A stretch of DNA of 39,759 nt, from positions 1-39,759 of the IMG/VR virus record IMGVR_UViG_3300037070_006927. One strand, given 5' to 3'. Source of the stretch: a virus. The notes below the pieces were generated by a model. It saw only the letters and a program-made list of their open reading frames with translations. It had not been told where the DNA came from and searched no databases. Below, in pieces: positions 27,421 through 35,822 of this stretch. Positions within the stretch are counted from its first letter, which is position 1. Each line of letters opens with the position of its first letter. The position numbers were made by a program, and so were the translations under genes.

Positions 27421-28208
27421 GTTTTACGATTGAAACGAAGGTCTACTCGAAGTTGCGTCGCCTGCAACAGGGCATGGTCGTCGGACAGCCGGTCGGTAAG
27501 GGCTACTCTGTCAGAAGCAAGCCGCCGACTCATTGCATCATTCACTCGACGAACGGACCCCGCCGACCAAGCTCGTTTCGTGCGGAAGCGACGTTTATCC
27601 GTGACAGTCCCGCCATCGGCGCGGAGTATTGTGTCGGGAAGGGTGGCGAGATTGCGGAGATCGTCAATCCCGACACGCACTACGCGTGGCAGTCCGGCAC
27701 CACCATTCCCGGCTTCTCCAACCCGCACTCCCTCGGCATCGAGGTCCAGAACAGCGCCGTCTACACAAAGGCGGGCGTGCTTATATGGGAGGAGGCATGG
27801 ACCGCATCTCAGTGGGCTGCACTCGACTGGCTCATGCGCGACGTGCTGATCCCAAAGTACGGCATCCTGCGCGAGCACATTGAGACGCACCGTGCCGTGG
27901 CGCTCCCTAAAGGACGCAAGCCCGACCCGAGCGGCTGCAACGACCAGACCTTCTACGCATGGCGCACGCGTCTGTACGCTCCTGTGCCGCCCGCCCCGAC
28001 CCCTGCTCCCCACTCGCCCTCACCGCGCTTTGTGGCGTCGTGGAACGCCTCCGGGGGCATCTGGCAACCTGACCGTCTGACCCCCGGCTTTGCGACCAGC
28101 GACGAATACGTGCGTGACGGCAGACCGCACCAAAATTTCGAGCGCGGTGTCGTTCGTGCCAACCCCGATAACACGGTCAGTTGGCTTTTACTTTCGGAGA
28201 TAGCATGA
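27417..28208 (+). CDS. Endolysin: N-acetylmuramoyl-L-alanine amidase, 263 aa
   Basis: Amidase_2 fold in residues 30-185. Zinc ligands are visible as His43 (CIIHST), His158 (EHIETHRAVALPKG) and Cys174 (KPDPSGC), with Lys168 where T7 lysozyme has its catalytic Lys. SLGIEVQNS (105-113) is the usual central strand. It cleaves the amide between MurNAc and L-Ala of peptidoglycan. After a Pro-rich linker (VPPAPTPAPHSPSP) the last 60 residues form an extra domain, perhaps wall binding. The GTG start overlaps the previous gene. Confidence 0.9.
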   Translation: MSFTIETKVYSKLRRLQQGMVVGQPVGKGYSVRSKPPTHCIIHSTNGPRRPSSFRAEATFIRDSPAIGAEYCVGKGGEIAEIVNPDTHYAWQSGTTIPGFSNPHSLGIEVQNSAVYTKAGVLIWEEAWTASQWAALDWLMRDVLIPKYGILREHIETHRAVALPKGRKPDPSGCNDQTFYAWRTRLYAPVPPAPTPAPHSPSPRFVASWNASGGIWQPDRLTPGFATSDEYVRDGRPHQNFERGVVRANPDNTVSWLLLSEIA

Positions 28209-28432
28209 ACACGGAAACCGGAAATATCTACCGCACCCAACTCGATATCGACGCGGCACGCCAGCGTGGAGAGCCTGTCGTCGATGTGAGCGAGCACGTT
28301 GCGGATGCGGTCGAGATCGGGATGCAGGCGTTACAGCGTGCGGAGCGCAGGGTGATAGCGCGGTACGGTCCACGTAAGCCGTTGCGTGAGGTCCGAGCAG
28401 AACTCCGTGCGGCACGCGAGAACGCGGAATAA
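28205..28432 (+). CDS. Hypothetical helical protein, 75 aa
   Basis: ATG overlaps the amidase stop (ATGA). Sequence MNTETGNIYRTQLDIDAARQ, then VVDVSEHVADAVEIGMQALQ, RAERRVIARYGPRKPLREVR. Helical with a basic end. No family is recognised; coupled translation suggests a lysis-linked or virion role. Confidence 0.72.
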   Translation: MNTETGNIYRTQLDIDAARQRGEPVVDVSEHVADAVEIGMQALQRAERRVIARYGPRKPLREVRAELRAARENAE

Positions 28433-28444
28433 CAGGAGCCTATC

Positions 28445-28882
28445 ATGCAGCACATGCCGCGCCTCGCTCTATTCGGTGCGATCCTGTTCCCTCTGATACT
28501 CGGGAGTGCCGTCGTGTCGCAGGAGTATACCTACCCGCCCTTCGTCTCCGTTCCCCTCCCCCTCGGACTCACCGTGCACCTGGAGAACCCGCAGATGGAG
28601 TTCCGCAGCGACGGTACGATCATCGCATCTACCCGTCCGAACAGTGGCATTGGCACCTTCGTCTGGTACTCAACACCCGGACAGTGGACCGGAAGCGACG
28701 ATATTCTCCAGTGGGATGCGAACCATGCCCTTCCCACGAACCCTCGCGCCCGGTACGCCCTCGCGGAGTTCGTGCGCGACAACCGAGGACGCCTGTACGT
28801 CCTGACCGTGCCGGACCCTATCGAGGGGCAGGGCGGCGACAACCGCAGCATCGACGCCTACCTCGTACCGGAGGTACCATGA
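28445..28882 (+). CDS. Exported protein with Sec-type signal, 145 aa
   Basis: Starts MQHMPRLALFGAILFPLILG after CAGGAG. Residues 6-25 form a signal peptide or anchor with a likely cleavage near AVVSQ. The mature part is strand-rich (VSVPLPLGLTVHLENPQMEF) with WYSTPGQWTGSDDILQWDAN. No lipobox Cys. It precedes a Tat-signal protein and follows the endolysin, so it may act in the envelope during lysis or exclusion. No family is recognised. Confidence 0.7.
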   Translation: MQHMPRLALFGAILFPLILGSAVVSQEYTYPPFVSVPLPLGLTVHLENPQMEFRSDGTIIASTRPNSGIGTFVWYSTPGQWTGSDDILQWDANHALPTNPRARYALAEFVRDNRGRLYVLTVPDPIEGQGGDNRSIDAYLVPEVP

Positions 28883-29361
28883 ACCGACGCACATTCTTCA
28901 AAAGTATAGGGGTAGCACTCAGCGCTAGTGTGTTACCGGAATACAACGCATCTGCTACATCGTATATCCCGACAGTACGTAACCATATCTACAAAGCAGC
29001 GCTTCGTTGCGTGTCTCCAACGTATCTTGCGCGGGTGCAGGAGCGGGGTCACACACTGGATCTGTATCTGGTACATTCGGGATTAGGTGTGAATAATTGC
29101 TGTGTATACTGCGGAAAACATTTGAACCATCCGTACTATACAGATATGGTGCATAGCGATGTGGTATTAAACAATGCCCTGCATGAACAGCATCTCTCCC
29201 ATCCTCCTATACTATTTTTTGACGAAACACCAGATGTGGTTCGCGGGCATAGCGCAGAGCGGTTCAATGATCAGATTGTCGCAACCGAAGGGTTCCGTGT
29301 GGTCCTTTTTGATTATCCGTTTACGCTTGACGTGCTTCCCGATGGCACTATCGCGGTATAG
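28879..29361 (+). CDS. Protein with twin-arginine (Tat) export signal, 160 aa
   Basis: Starts MNRRTFFKSIGVALSASVLP at an ATG overlapping the previous stop. NRRTFFK is a near-consensus Tat motif, followed by a short hydrophobic stretch and a probable cleavage site after NASA (residue 26). The mature part has CCVYCGKHLNHP (74-85) and several further His, suggesting metal binding, and ends in LFDYPFTLDVLPDGTI. The Tat pathway exports folded, often cofactor-bearing proteins; phage substrates are rare. Base composition is more AT-rich than the neighbours, pointing to separate acquisition. Confidence 0.72.
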   Translation: MNRRTFFKSIGVALSASVLPEYNASATSYIPTVRNHIYKAALRCVSPTYLARVQERGHTLDLYLVHSGLGVNNCCVYCGKHLNHPYYTDMVHSDVVLNNALHEQHLSHPPILFFDETPDVVRGHSAERFNDQIVATEGFRVVLFDYPFTLDVLPDGTIAV

Positions 29362-29370
29362 GGGTGTGTA

Positions 29371-29772
29371 ATGCCGAAACGCCGTAATCTGGACTTCACA
29401 TTGGCGGGCTGTGGCGTGTACCGGATTACGAACCGCAAAACCGGGCGGTTCTACATCGGCTCAACATCCTCCTTCGCCCGTCGCTGGCAAGAGCACCAGG
29501 AGCAGTTGAACACGGGGATTCATCCGAACTTCCGCCTCCAGGCGGACTGGCGCATCTTTGGACCAGACGCCTTCGTGTTCTCCATCATCGAGCGCTGCGA
29601 TCCGCAGGACCGCCTCGATAGAGAGCAATACTATATAGATACGATGCGGGCGACCGTCGCGGGATACAATATCAACCCATTCACGCGCCCGCCCATTCCT
29701 GCCGACGCTACAGCGCGTGGTATGCTACAAAAACACGCTCGTAAACAGCTTAAAACCCTACGGAGGCGCTAA
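29371..29772 (+). CDS. GIY-YIG homing endonuclease, 133 aa
   Basis: GVYRITNRKTGRFYIGSTSS (15-34) is the GIY-YIG core, followed by Arg37/Arg38 and His42 (ARRWQEH) and the metal-binding Glu85 in LDREQYYID. It is a nuclease domain with only a short basic tail (HARKQLKTLRRR), no separate DNA-binding domain. It lies directly before the terminase genes and overlaps the small subunit start as TAATG. A free-standing mobile gene is likely, though it reads with its neighbours. Confidence 0.88.
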   Translation: MPKRRNLDFTLAGCGVYRITNRKTGRFYIGSTSSFARRWQEHQEQLNTGIHPNFRLQADWRIFGPDAFVFSIIERCDPQDRLDREQYYIDTMRATVAGYNINPFTRPPIPADATARGMLQKHARKQLKTLRRR

Positions 29773-30284
29773 TGGCACGCGGCGGAGCACGCACACAGTA
29801 TCCGGACACGTTTAAGGCAGAAGTCCTCGCTGAGTATGCCGCTGGAGCGTCGCTGTTTGCGTTGCAGCGCAAATACGGTGTATCCCCCGAAGCGATCCAG
29901 ATGTGGGCGGGGAAGTACGAAGTGTCTCGCGCCGGATCGGGCGTGACCTCGATGCAACGCGACGAGATCGGCTCGCTCGTCGTGAAGTACATGCAGGCGA
30001 ACCTCAGAGGACTCGTTTCCGGCGCGGAGATGTTGGAGGACAAGGAGTGGATGCGCCAGCAGAGCGCAGAGGGGATCGCCCTGTTCATCTCCACCGTCCA
30101 TGACAAAACGGTTCATCTTCTGTCCAGTATGCAGGCGAATGCCGACGCACAAAAGCTCCTGGCGATGGAGGCAAACGCGCAACACGTACTTGAGGTCGAT
30201 GCGGACGTGGACGAGGACGACGTGGACGCGGAGGAGGAGGACGCGGAATACGACGTGCAGGATACGGACTACGATGCCGCGTAA
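29772..30284 (+). CDS. Terminase small subunit, 170 aa
   Basis: Residues 5-50 contain an HTH (FKAEVLAEYAAGASLFALQR, KYGVSPEAIQMWAGKY) like transposase/terminase DNA-binding domains. Residues 60-140 are helical (oligomerisation part). The C-terminus is strongly acidic (EDDVDAEEEDAEYD). It recognises packaging sites and recruits the large subunit, whose gene overlaps by 11 bases. Confidence 0.82.
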   Translation: MARGGARTQYPDTFKAEVLAEYAAGASLFALQRKYGVSPEAIQMWAGKYEVSRAGSGVTSMQRDEIGSLVVKYMQANLRGLVSGAEMLEDKEWMRQQSAEGIALFISTVHDKTVHLLSSMQANADAQKLLAMEANAQHVLEVDADVDEDDVDAEEEDAEYDVQDTDYDAA

Positions 30285-32028
30285 AGGCGCGTACGGCGCG
30301 ACCGCCGCACCAGCGCTCCTTCCGTTCGGGATCGATATAAGCGGGTTCAACTTTGCGACCATGAACGAGGTCGTCGCGCCGTTGCACGTCGATCACCGCA
30401 CCCCGCGTACGAAAGAGAGTGCAGATGCCCTTCCTCCCCTCGCGTGGGCGCAGAAATACCGTCGCATCAAGGGTCGTCCGTTCACCCTCTCCAGACACAA
30501 GCCCTTAGAGCAGATATACAACGACGATCACCCGCATATCGTCGTGATGAAACCGGCACAGGTGGGCATCTCGGAACTCACGCTCACGCGCACCATGTGG
30601 GCGCTCGACGTTGGCGCGCAGTACTGGGGCATCGAGCAGGACGGGATCAACGTGGCGTACCTGTTTCCCACCGAGACGGCGCTCCGCGACTTCTCCAAGG
30701 AGCGCTTCGCCAAGTTGCGACGCGAGAACGACTACCTGGAGCAACTGTTCACCGACTACGACGATGTAACCTTCAAACAGGCGGGGGATTCGTTTCTGTA
30801 TCTCCGTGGCGCATCCTCTCCCACCCAACTGCTCTCCTTCCCCGCTGACCTGCTGATACTGGACGAATATGACCGGATGCCCGAAGAAAGCATCTCCCTC
30901 GCCCGTCAGCGGCTTCGGGCATCCAGTGTCAAGAGAGAGATCGACATTTCCACTCCCACGCTCCCCGCTATCGGCATCGACGCCGCGTTCCAACAGAGCG
31001 ACCAGAACGTATGGCAGGTGCATTGCGCGCGTTGCGGCGGATGGGTCGAGATGGATTTCTTCAACGACGTGCGCCTGAATGACACGCAGTTCTCCGAGTG
31101 GAGCGAGTGGGAGGTTCCCGCGATACGCAAAGCAGTCATCGCGATGCATTGTCCGGAGTGTACAGCGCAGATCGATCCCTTCGCGGAAGGACGCTGGCAC
31201 ACGCGCTTTCCCGACCGCACATCCCTTCGCGGCTACCATGTGCCGTGGTATGCCTTCCCTGCGGTCAACGTACATACCCTTTGCATCGACAGCGTGTCGC
31301 CCAACCCGACTCGCAGGGTTGAGTTCTTCCGCTCGGGGCTTGGACTTCCCTACTCTGAAAGCGGCTCCCATATCACCGAGGAGATGCTGCACGCGCTTTG
31401 CGCGTCGATTCCCAACGGCATCCCGAAGAACATAACATGGCGCAAGACGGTAATGGGTGTCGATGTTGGCGCAGTATTCCACTATCAGGTGCGGTCCCTC
31501 GGCAGCGATGGCTACACCTACGTTCGCATGATGGGCAAGGCGCGTACCCTGGCGGAACTGGACCTCATCATACGGCAATTCAAGGTGCGTCGCGTGGTGG
31601 TCGATGGACAGCCCGAGACGCATCTGGTCAACGAATGGATGGTCAAGCATCGGGGCAGGGTGATCAAGGCGTACTATACGACCGGACCCCGCCAGCAGGT
31701 CAACGTCCTGTTGAAGCACGACGTGAAACTCAGGAAAGTTACCATAAATCGCACAATGGGGATGGATCTGGTGTATGCTGGTGTCGCAGAAGGCAACGAG
31801 CGCTGGCCGAAGGATGTGGTGCATAACCGCGAGATCGTCATAAACATGACCGCACCCGTACGCATGGAAAAACTCGACGAGCACGGGCAGGCGTTCGCGA
31901 CGTGGGAACACACCGCGCCAGATCACGGATTCCATGCCGCACTTTATGCCACATGCGCCAGTATGCTTGGAACAGACACCATTCCGGGTGTTATCGGGCA
32001 AGCCGCAACAAAGGGATGGTCGCCATGA
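30274..32028 (+). CDS. Terminase large subunit, 584 aa
   Basis: The ATP-binding region has VMKPAQVGIS (91-100) as a variant Walker A and LLILDEYDRMPEE (193-205) as Walker B. Four cysteines, CARC (251-254) and CPEC (293-296), form a zinc site as in lambda gpA-type terminases. The nuclease part includes MGVDVGA (Asp397) and VVVDGQ (Asp444). It powers DNA packaging and cuts the genome. MPRKGAYG at 30274 is chosen as start; the frame is open 58 codons further up inside the small-subunit gene. Confidence 0.9.
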   Translation: MPRKGAYGATAAPALLPFGIDISGFNFATMNEVVAPLHVDHRTPRTKESADALPPLAWAQKYRRIKGRPFTLSRHKPLEQIYNDDHPHIVVMKPAQVGISELTLTRTMWALDVGAQYWGIEQDGINVAYLFPTETALRDFSKERFAKLRRENDYLEQLFTDYDDVTFKQAGDSFLYLRGASSPTQLLSFPADLLILDEYDRMPEESISLARQRLRASSVKREIDISTPTLPAIGIDAAFQQSDQNVWQVHCARCGGWVEMDFFNDVRLNDTQFSEWSEWEVPAIRKAVIAMHCPECTAQIDPFAEGRWHTRFPDRTSLRGYHVPWYAFPAVNVHTLCIDSVSPNPTRRVEFFRSGLGLPYSESGSHITEEMLHALCASIPNGIPKNITWRKTVMGVDVGAVFHYQVRSLGSDGYTYVRMMGKARTLAELDLIIRQFKVRRVVVDGQPETHLVNEWMVKHRGRVIKAYYTTGPRQQVNVLLKHDVKLRKVTINRTMGMDLVYAGVAEGNERWPKDVVHNREIVINMTAPVRMEKLDEHGQAFATWEHTAPDHGFHAALYATCASMLGTDTIPGVIGQAATKGWSP

Positions 32029-33566
32029 GCAACGGCAGCGTACATACAGAGATCCACACGACAGACACCGCAACACACACCGCAACGCACACCGTCGCGC
32101 TCCAGGCGCTCTCGCGGGCGATGGGCGGGCGCATCACGAAAGAGTCCGCCAACGACCCGCTATTCTCGCTCAGTGGTATGGGCGCTATTGTCACGCCACC
32201 GAGTAACGCGGAGGATGTATGGCGTCTGGAGCGACTCGATATGCAGTCGTTCGAGAAGATGCCGCCGCACCGCCTGCTGGAACTCCTGTGCGAACTCAGC
32301 CCCGATATTTCTCGCGCCCTGTGGGATTTCCTGCGCATGTGCAACCCCGGTTGGACCTGCAAGGCGTATCGCATCAGCGCGACGGGACAGAACACCCTCG
32401 CCATCGACCTGCGCGCACAACAGGCGTGCGACGATTTCATATCCACCCTCAAGGCGCTGTACGGCGATTTCAACCTCGTCGTCAACAAGCTCTTTATTCA
32501 GGCGTTCTTGCGCGGGGCGATGTTCTCCGAGCTGATCATCGCGCCGGACGGCATGACTCCGGTGGATCTCGCCATGCCCGATCCGCTGCCGGTGCGCTTC
32601 GAGGCCACGAAGCATCCGATACGCGGCACCATATTCCGTCCGTTCGAGATGATCGGCGGCGAGCGGGTGTACATCGACATTCCGACGATCCTCTACCTGC
32701 CCATCGACCCATTCCCCGGCAACCCGTACGGCCGCGCGCTCGCATCCCCCGCCCTGTTCAGCACGCTCTTTCTGCTCGCCCTCTTACACGACATTCGCCG
32801 CGTCGTCCAGCAGCAGGGCTACCCGCGCATCGACATCTCCATCGATTTGGAAGTGATCCAGCAGACCTTCGAGGCGCTAGAGGACATGCCCAACGATATG
32901 GAGACGTGGAAGGGCGTGATCGACGCCGCAGTACAGCAGGTTGCGGACATGTACGCTCGCCTGCAACCCGACGAGGCGTACGTCCACACCAGTATGATCA
33001 CCATCAATCGCCCGGTAGGGACCGTGGACTCGTCATCCCTCTCCGGCATCCAGGGCATCATCGACGTGCTGGAGCGCTGGTCGATACGCGCGCTCAAGAC
33101 GGTGCCTATCGTCCACGGGCAGGCAGGCGCGGTCACGGAGAGTAACGCGAACCGCCAGTGGGAGATATTCGCGGCCGGAGTGAAGTCGATCCAACATGCG
33201 GCGGAAGTCCTCTTAGAAGGCATGTTCCAATTCGCGCTTCGGACACAGGGTATCGCGTCGAAGGTCGAATTCCGCTTCTCGGAACTCCGTGTCGCGGAAC
33301 TGCTGCGCGATACGCAGGTGGACCTCCTGCGCATGCAGGTCGCCAAGGCGCGCTACGATCAGGGCTACGAAAGTCAGGACGAGGGCGCGCTCTACGCGAC
33401 GGGCAAGGAAAAAGCGGACCAGGAGGAGCCACGCGTCAATGCGGACGTGGATACCACGGGTGCGGGCGCTATCGCCTCCGCGCAACCCGATCCCGGCTCG
33501 ACACGCGGCGTGTGGGACTACCTCCTCGCCGCAGCACAAGGAGAACAGCATGCAAGAAGTGCGTGA
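32025..33566 (+). CDS. Portal protein, 513 aa
   Basis: ATG overlaps the terminase stop (ATGA). Size and context fit a portal. Visible features: an N-terminal ADMGAIVTPPSN-like arm, a helical region with ALWDFLRMCNPGWTCKAYRI, a strand-rich wing YIDIPTILYLPIDPFPGNPY, a long helix ALLHDIRRVVQQQGYP, and HGQAGAVTESNANRQWEIFA near 370, common in this portal type. It forms the ring through which DNA enters. The C-terminus is disordered. Confidence 0.85.
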   Translation: MSNGSVHTEIHTTDTATHTATHTVALQALSRAMGGRITKESANDPLFSLSGMGAIVTPPSNAEDVWRLERLDMQSFEKMPPHRLLELLCELSPDISRALWDFLRMCNPGWTCKAYRISATGQNTLAIDLRAQQACDDFISTLKALYGDFNLVVNKLFIQAFLRGAMFSELIIAPDGMTPVDLAMPDPLPVRFEATKHPIRGTIFRPFEMIGGERVYIDIPTILYLPIDPFPGNPYGRALASPALFSTLFLLALLHDIRRVVQQQGYPRIDISIDLEVIQQTFEALEDMPNDMETWKGVIDAAVQQVADMYARLQPDEAYVHTSMITINRPVGTVDSSSLSGIQGIIDVLERWSIRALKTVPIVHGQAGAVTESNANRQWEIFAAGVKSIQHAAEVLLEGMFQFALRTQGIASKVEFRFSELRVAELLRDTQVDLLRMQVAKARYDQGYESQDEGALYATGKEKADQEEPRVNADVDTTGAGAIASAQPDPGSTRGVWDYLLAAAQGEQHARSA

Positions 33567-33714
33567 CGACAAGGACGAGCAGGACGAGCAGGACGAGCAG
33601 GACACCCCCGCTCCCGCCCCTCCCCCTCCCGTATTCCCGTGGCGTTTCGTGACGCCTGCTCGCGACCCGCGCATACAGCGACCGCAAGGGAATCGCATCG
33701 TGCATCCAACGTGA
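33550..33714 (+). CDS. Small acidic and proline-rich protein, 54 aa
   Basis: AAGGAG sits well before the ATG at 33550, inside the portal's last codons. Sequence MQEVRDDKDEQDEQDEQDTP, then PAPPPPVFPWRFVTPARD. Three exact 9-bp repeats (GACGAGCAG at 33574-33600) encode DEQ repeats. The GTG of the next gene overlaps its stop. It could be a short linker protein; coding is supported by start signal and overlap, not by homology. Confidence 0.6.
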   Translation: MQEVRDDKDEQDEQDEQDTPAPAPPPPVFPWRFVTPARDPRIQRPQGNRIVHPT

Positions 33715-33971
33715 GCACCGAGCGGGTAGCCCCAGACACCCACGGCAAGCAACGCGTCAAGGATGCGCTGTTCGTATGGAAATGCCAGATATGCTCCGTG
33801 CCTATCGGCGTGGTGAAGCAAACGGGCGTGCAGATACGCTACAAAGGGTTGGTGGTAGAGGGCGCGTTTCCCGTTTTACGCAAGTGCGTAGAATGTCAGA
33901 CGGTGAATCGTATTACCGCTGGAAACAAGGAATCCACCAGCATCGTGACCATAGATACCAGTAGCGCGTAA
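33711..33971 (+). CDS. Zinc-ribbon protein, Com-like, 86 aa
   Basis: GTG start overlapping the previous stop. KCQIC (24-28) and KCVEC (58-62) flank a strand-rich stretch QIRYKGLVVEGAFP. This is the layout of the phage Mu Com zinc finger, a translational activator that binds mRNA, but similarity is limited to spacing and size. No mom-like gene is near. The alternative is a structural zinc ribbon of the head region. Confidence 0.7.
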   Translation: MSTERVAPDTHGKQRVKDALFVWKCQICSVPIGVVKQTGVQIRYKGLVVEGAFPVLRKCVECQTVNRITAGNKESTSIVTIDTSSA

Positions 33972-33981
33972 TAGTGCGTTA

Positions 33982-34010
33982 TTGACACACGTCACAAGAA
34001 CGTGTACTGT
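33982..34010 (+). promoter_or_regulatory. Sigma70 promoter with internal inverted repeat
   Basis: TTGACA (33982-33987), 17 bases, TACTGT (34005-34010). Between the hexamers ACACGT (33987-33992) and ACGTGT (34000-34005) form an inverted repeat, an operator position. It would add transcription for protease, decoration and capsid genes; the leader to 34085 is about 68 bases. Confidence 0.6.
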
Positions 34011-34084
34011 AAGACATAATCCTTCCGAGCGCATCTTCCGCGCCACACAGCAGGGTCATACAACGTATTATGCGGAGTACAGGC

Positions 34085-35368
34085 ATGAGCGATACTCAGG
34101 ACTTGACTACACACCGTTTCCCTGCCCATGTATCGCTTTATCGTGCGACGGACGAGAAACTATTATCCTTGCTAGAGAAACGTATTGATGCGTCAATGAT
34201 GGAAAGCAATCAGCCTGTTTTCTGGAGGGCGCGTATATCAAACAACGAATTAGATAGTTACTTCACTAAAATGGCTGTAAGTTCTCTAAAGAATTATGCA
34301 GCAGACGCTAAAACCGGCGTTCCGTTTCAGGACAGTCACAACACACGGAGCATAACGTACACATTAGGGCGCTCTCTTGCCGGAGAGTATATTTCTTTAG
34401 ATGAGAACAAACGGGCATCCGTTGAGGCTGATTTCTATACGCTGCAAGGCATTGATCCTATTATTGACACGTTCATCAATAAAATGCGTGCTGACCTTGT
34501 ATCCGACGTAAGCATCGGGTTCATTCCCGGCGAATATCGCTGTTCGATCTGCGGTCGAGATATGCTTGACTGGAACTGGGATAATTGGGAAGATGCATGC
34601 ATGCACTGGCCGGGGGTAGAGTATGCCAAAGAAAAGGGCGGCGAAAAGATACTCTGCACCGCAACAGTTGAGCATGCAAGACTGTCAGAAGTCAGTGTTG
34701 TCGCGGACGGGGCAACTCCTGGCGCGATGATCCTCAAAGCAGAACGGATGATCGAAGCAGGCAAGATGCCGTCGCGCATGGCGCGCACGATTGAAAACAC
34801 CTACCACGTTCGTCTACTTGGCGCGAGGGAACTATTCCTCCCTGCGTCTCTTACGGAGGAAAGTATGGACCCAACCAAGCGGCAAGCACTCGGTGATGCC
34901 ACCGTTGAAGAAGCAGATGTGCCGGAAACACCTCCTGCGCCGGAGCCTGTAGCGGAACCCGCCGTCGCTCCTGTTGAGCGCAGCGCGTCCGAAGCGGAGC
35001 AGGGCTACGATGCGGCACGGGCGTTCTTGATGTCGAAGAACCTGATGCGCTCCACGTCGCTCGTGGACAGCATTCGCGCTCTCCTCGACGAGAACGACTC
35101 GCTCCGCGCAAAGGCGACAGACGGGGAGCAGTATCGGACTGACCTCGTTGCCGACGCGCTCACGCACGGCACCCGCGCCTACGGCAACACCTTCAAGGCA
35201 GACATGTATCGCGGCATGCTCCAGAGCATGAGTATCGAGAATATCCGGCAGATGCGCGACGACTGGAAGGGATTGGGCGATGCCGCGATCCCGACCGGAC
35301 GGCGCACCGTCGATGAACCCATCCCAACCACAAAAACCGCAGGCGATCCGTCCCTGCACCGGGCATAG
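34085..35368 (+). CDS. HK97-type prohead protease fused to scaffold, 427 aa
   Basis: Start at 34085 follows GGAGTACAGGC. The protease part (residues 40-220) shows FQDSHN (His85), VSIGF (Ser143) and LSEVSVVADGATPGAMIL, the order of the S78 prohead protease family. Between Ser and the final strand is an insertion with CSIC (153/156), C172, H174 and C191, a likely zinc knuckle. Residues 265-427 are acidic, Pro-rich, then helical (LVDSIRALLDENDSLRAKAT), matching a scaffold. Self-cleavage would free the scaffold during head assembly. The first 750 bases are AT-richer than the rest. Confidence 0.8.
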   Translation: MSDTQDLTTHRFPAHVSLYRATDEKLLSLLEKRIDASMMESNQPVFWRARISNNELDSYFTKMAVSSLKNYAADAKTGVPFQDSHNTRSITYTLGRSLAGEYISLDENKRASVEADFYTLQGIDPIIDTFINKMRADLVSDVSIGFIPGEYRCSICGRDMLDWNWDNWEDACMHWPGVEYAKEKGGEKILCTATVEHARLSEVSVVADGATPGAMILKAERMIEAGKMPSRMARTIENTYHVRLLGARELFLPASLTEESMDPTKRQALGDATVEEADVPETPPAPEPVAEPAVAPVERSASEAEQGYDAARAFLMSKNLMRSTSLVDSIRALLDENDSLRAKATDGEQYRTDLVADALTHGTRAYGNTFKADMYRGMLQSMSIENIRQMRDDWKGLGDAAIPTGRRTVDEPIPTTKTAGDPSLHRA

Positions 35369-35384
35369 GGCGTAGGAGGCTCAG

Positions 35385-35810
35385 ATGGCAAACCCACGCA
35401 ACACAACCGACTTTGGGGATCTGCTTGCGGAACAGGTAACGTATCTGCACGATTCCTCAATTGTGTTCGACCGGACAAAGGCGAACGGCAGCGCTCAAGT
35501 AGGACTCGCTGTTCGTCTCACGGCAGATCGCACCGTAGGACTGACGCAGGATGCGACCCCCGTCCACGGTAAGCTGATCAATGTCGAAGGCGATGGCAAG
35601 TGCGCCGTGCAGGTGCGCGGCTACTGCGAGCTGCCGGGAGGGACCGGCGCGACGTTCACCCTCGGTGCAGGCGTCGTGGGCGACCTCGATACCGCAGCAG
35701 AGGGCTACGTGCGCGGACGTGCCGCAGCAACCCTCGCGGAAGTCGCCGTGCAACGCGGGCGCGTGATCGACGACACGACCTTGACCGCCGTTATCATCGA
35801 CCTGGGATAA
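35385..35810 (+). CDS. Capsid decoration protein, 141 aa
   Basis: Starts MANPRNTTDFGDLLAEQVTY after AGGAGG. A strand-rich beta-barrel sequence: GLAVRLTADRTVGLTQDATP, GKCAVQVRGYCELPG, TFTLGAGVVGDLDTAAEGYV, RVIDDTTLTAVIIDLG. This matches small head proteins encoded between protease and capsid genes that trimerise on the shell (DUF2190-like). Family named by pattern and position. Confidence 0.72.
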   Translation: MANPRNTTDFGDLLAEQVTYLHDSSIVFDRTKANGSAQVGLAVRLTADRTVGLTQDATPVHGKLINVEGDGKCAVQVRGYCELPGGTGATFTLGAGVVGDLDTAAEGYVRGRAAATLAEVAVQRGRVIDDTTLTAVIIDLG

Positions 35811-35822
35811 GGAGACACCAGC

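Noticed and set aside
30505-32085. Leftward frame of 526 codons opposite the terminase
   Set aside because: Antisense of a recognised gene, His/Arg-rich, no start signal.
33982-34188. Rightward 68-codon frame starting at TTG
   Set aside because: Its start codon is the TTGACA promoter element, and it overlaps the well-supported protease start.
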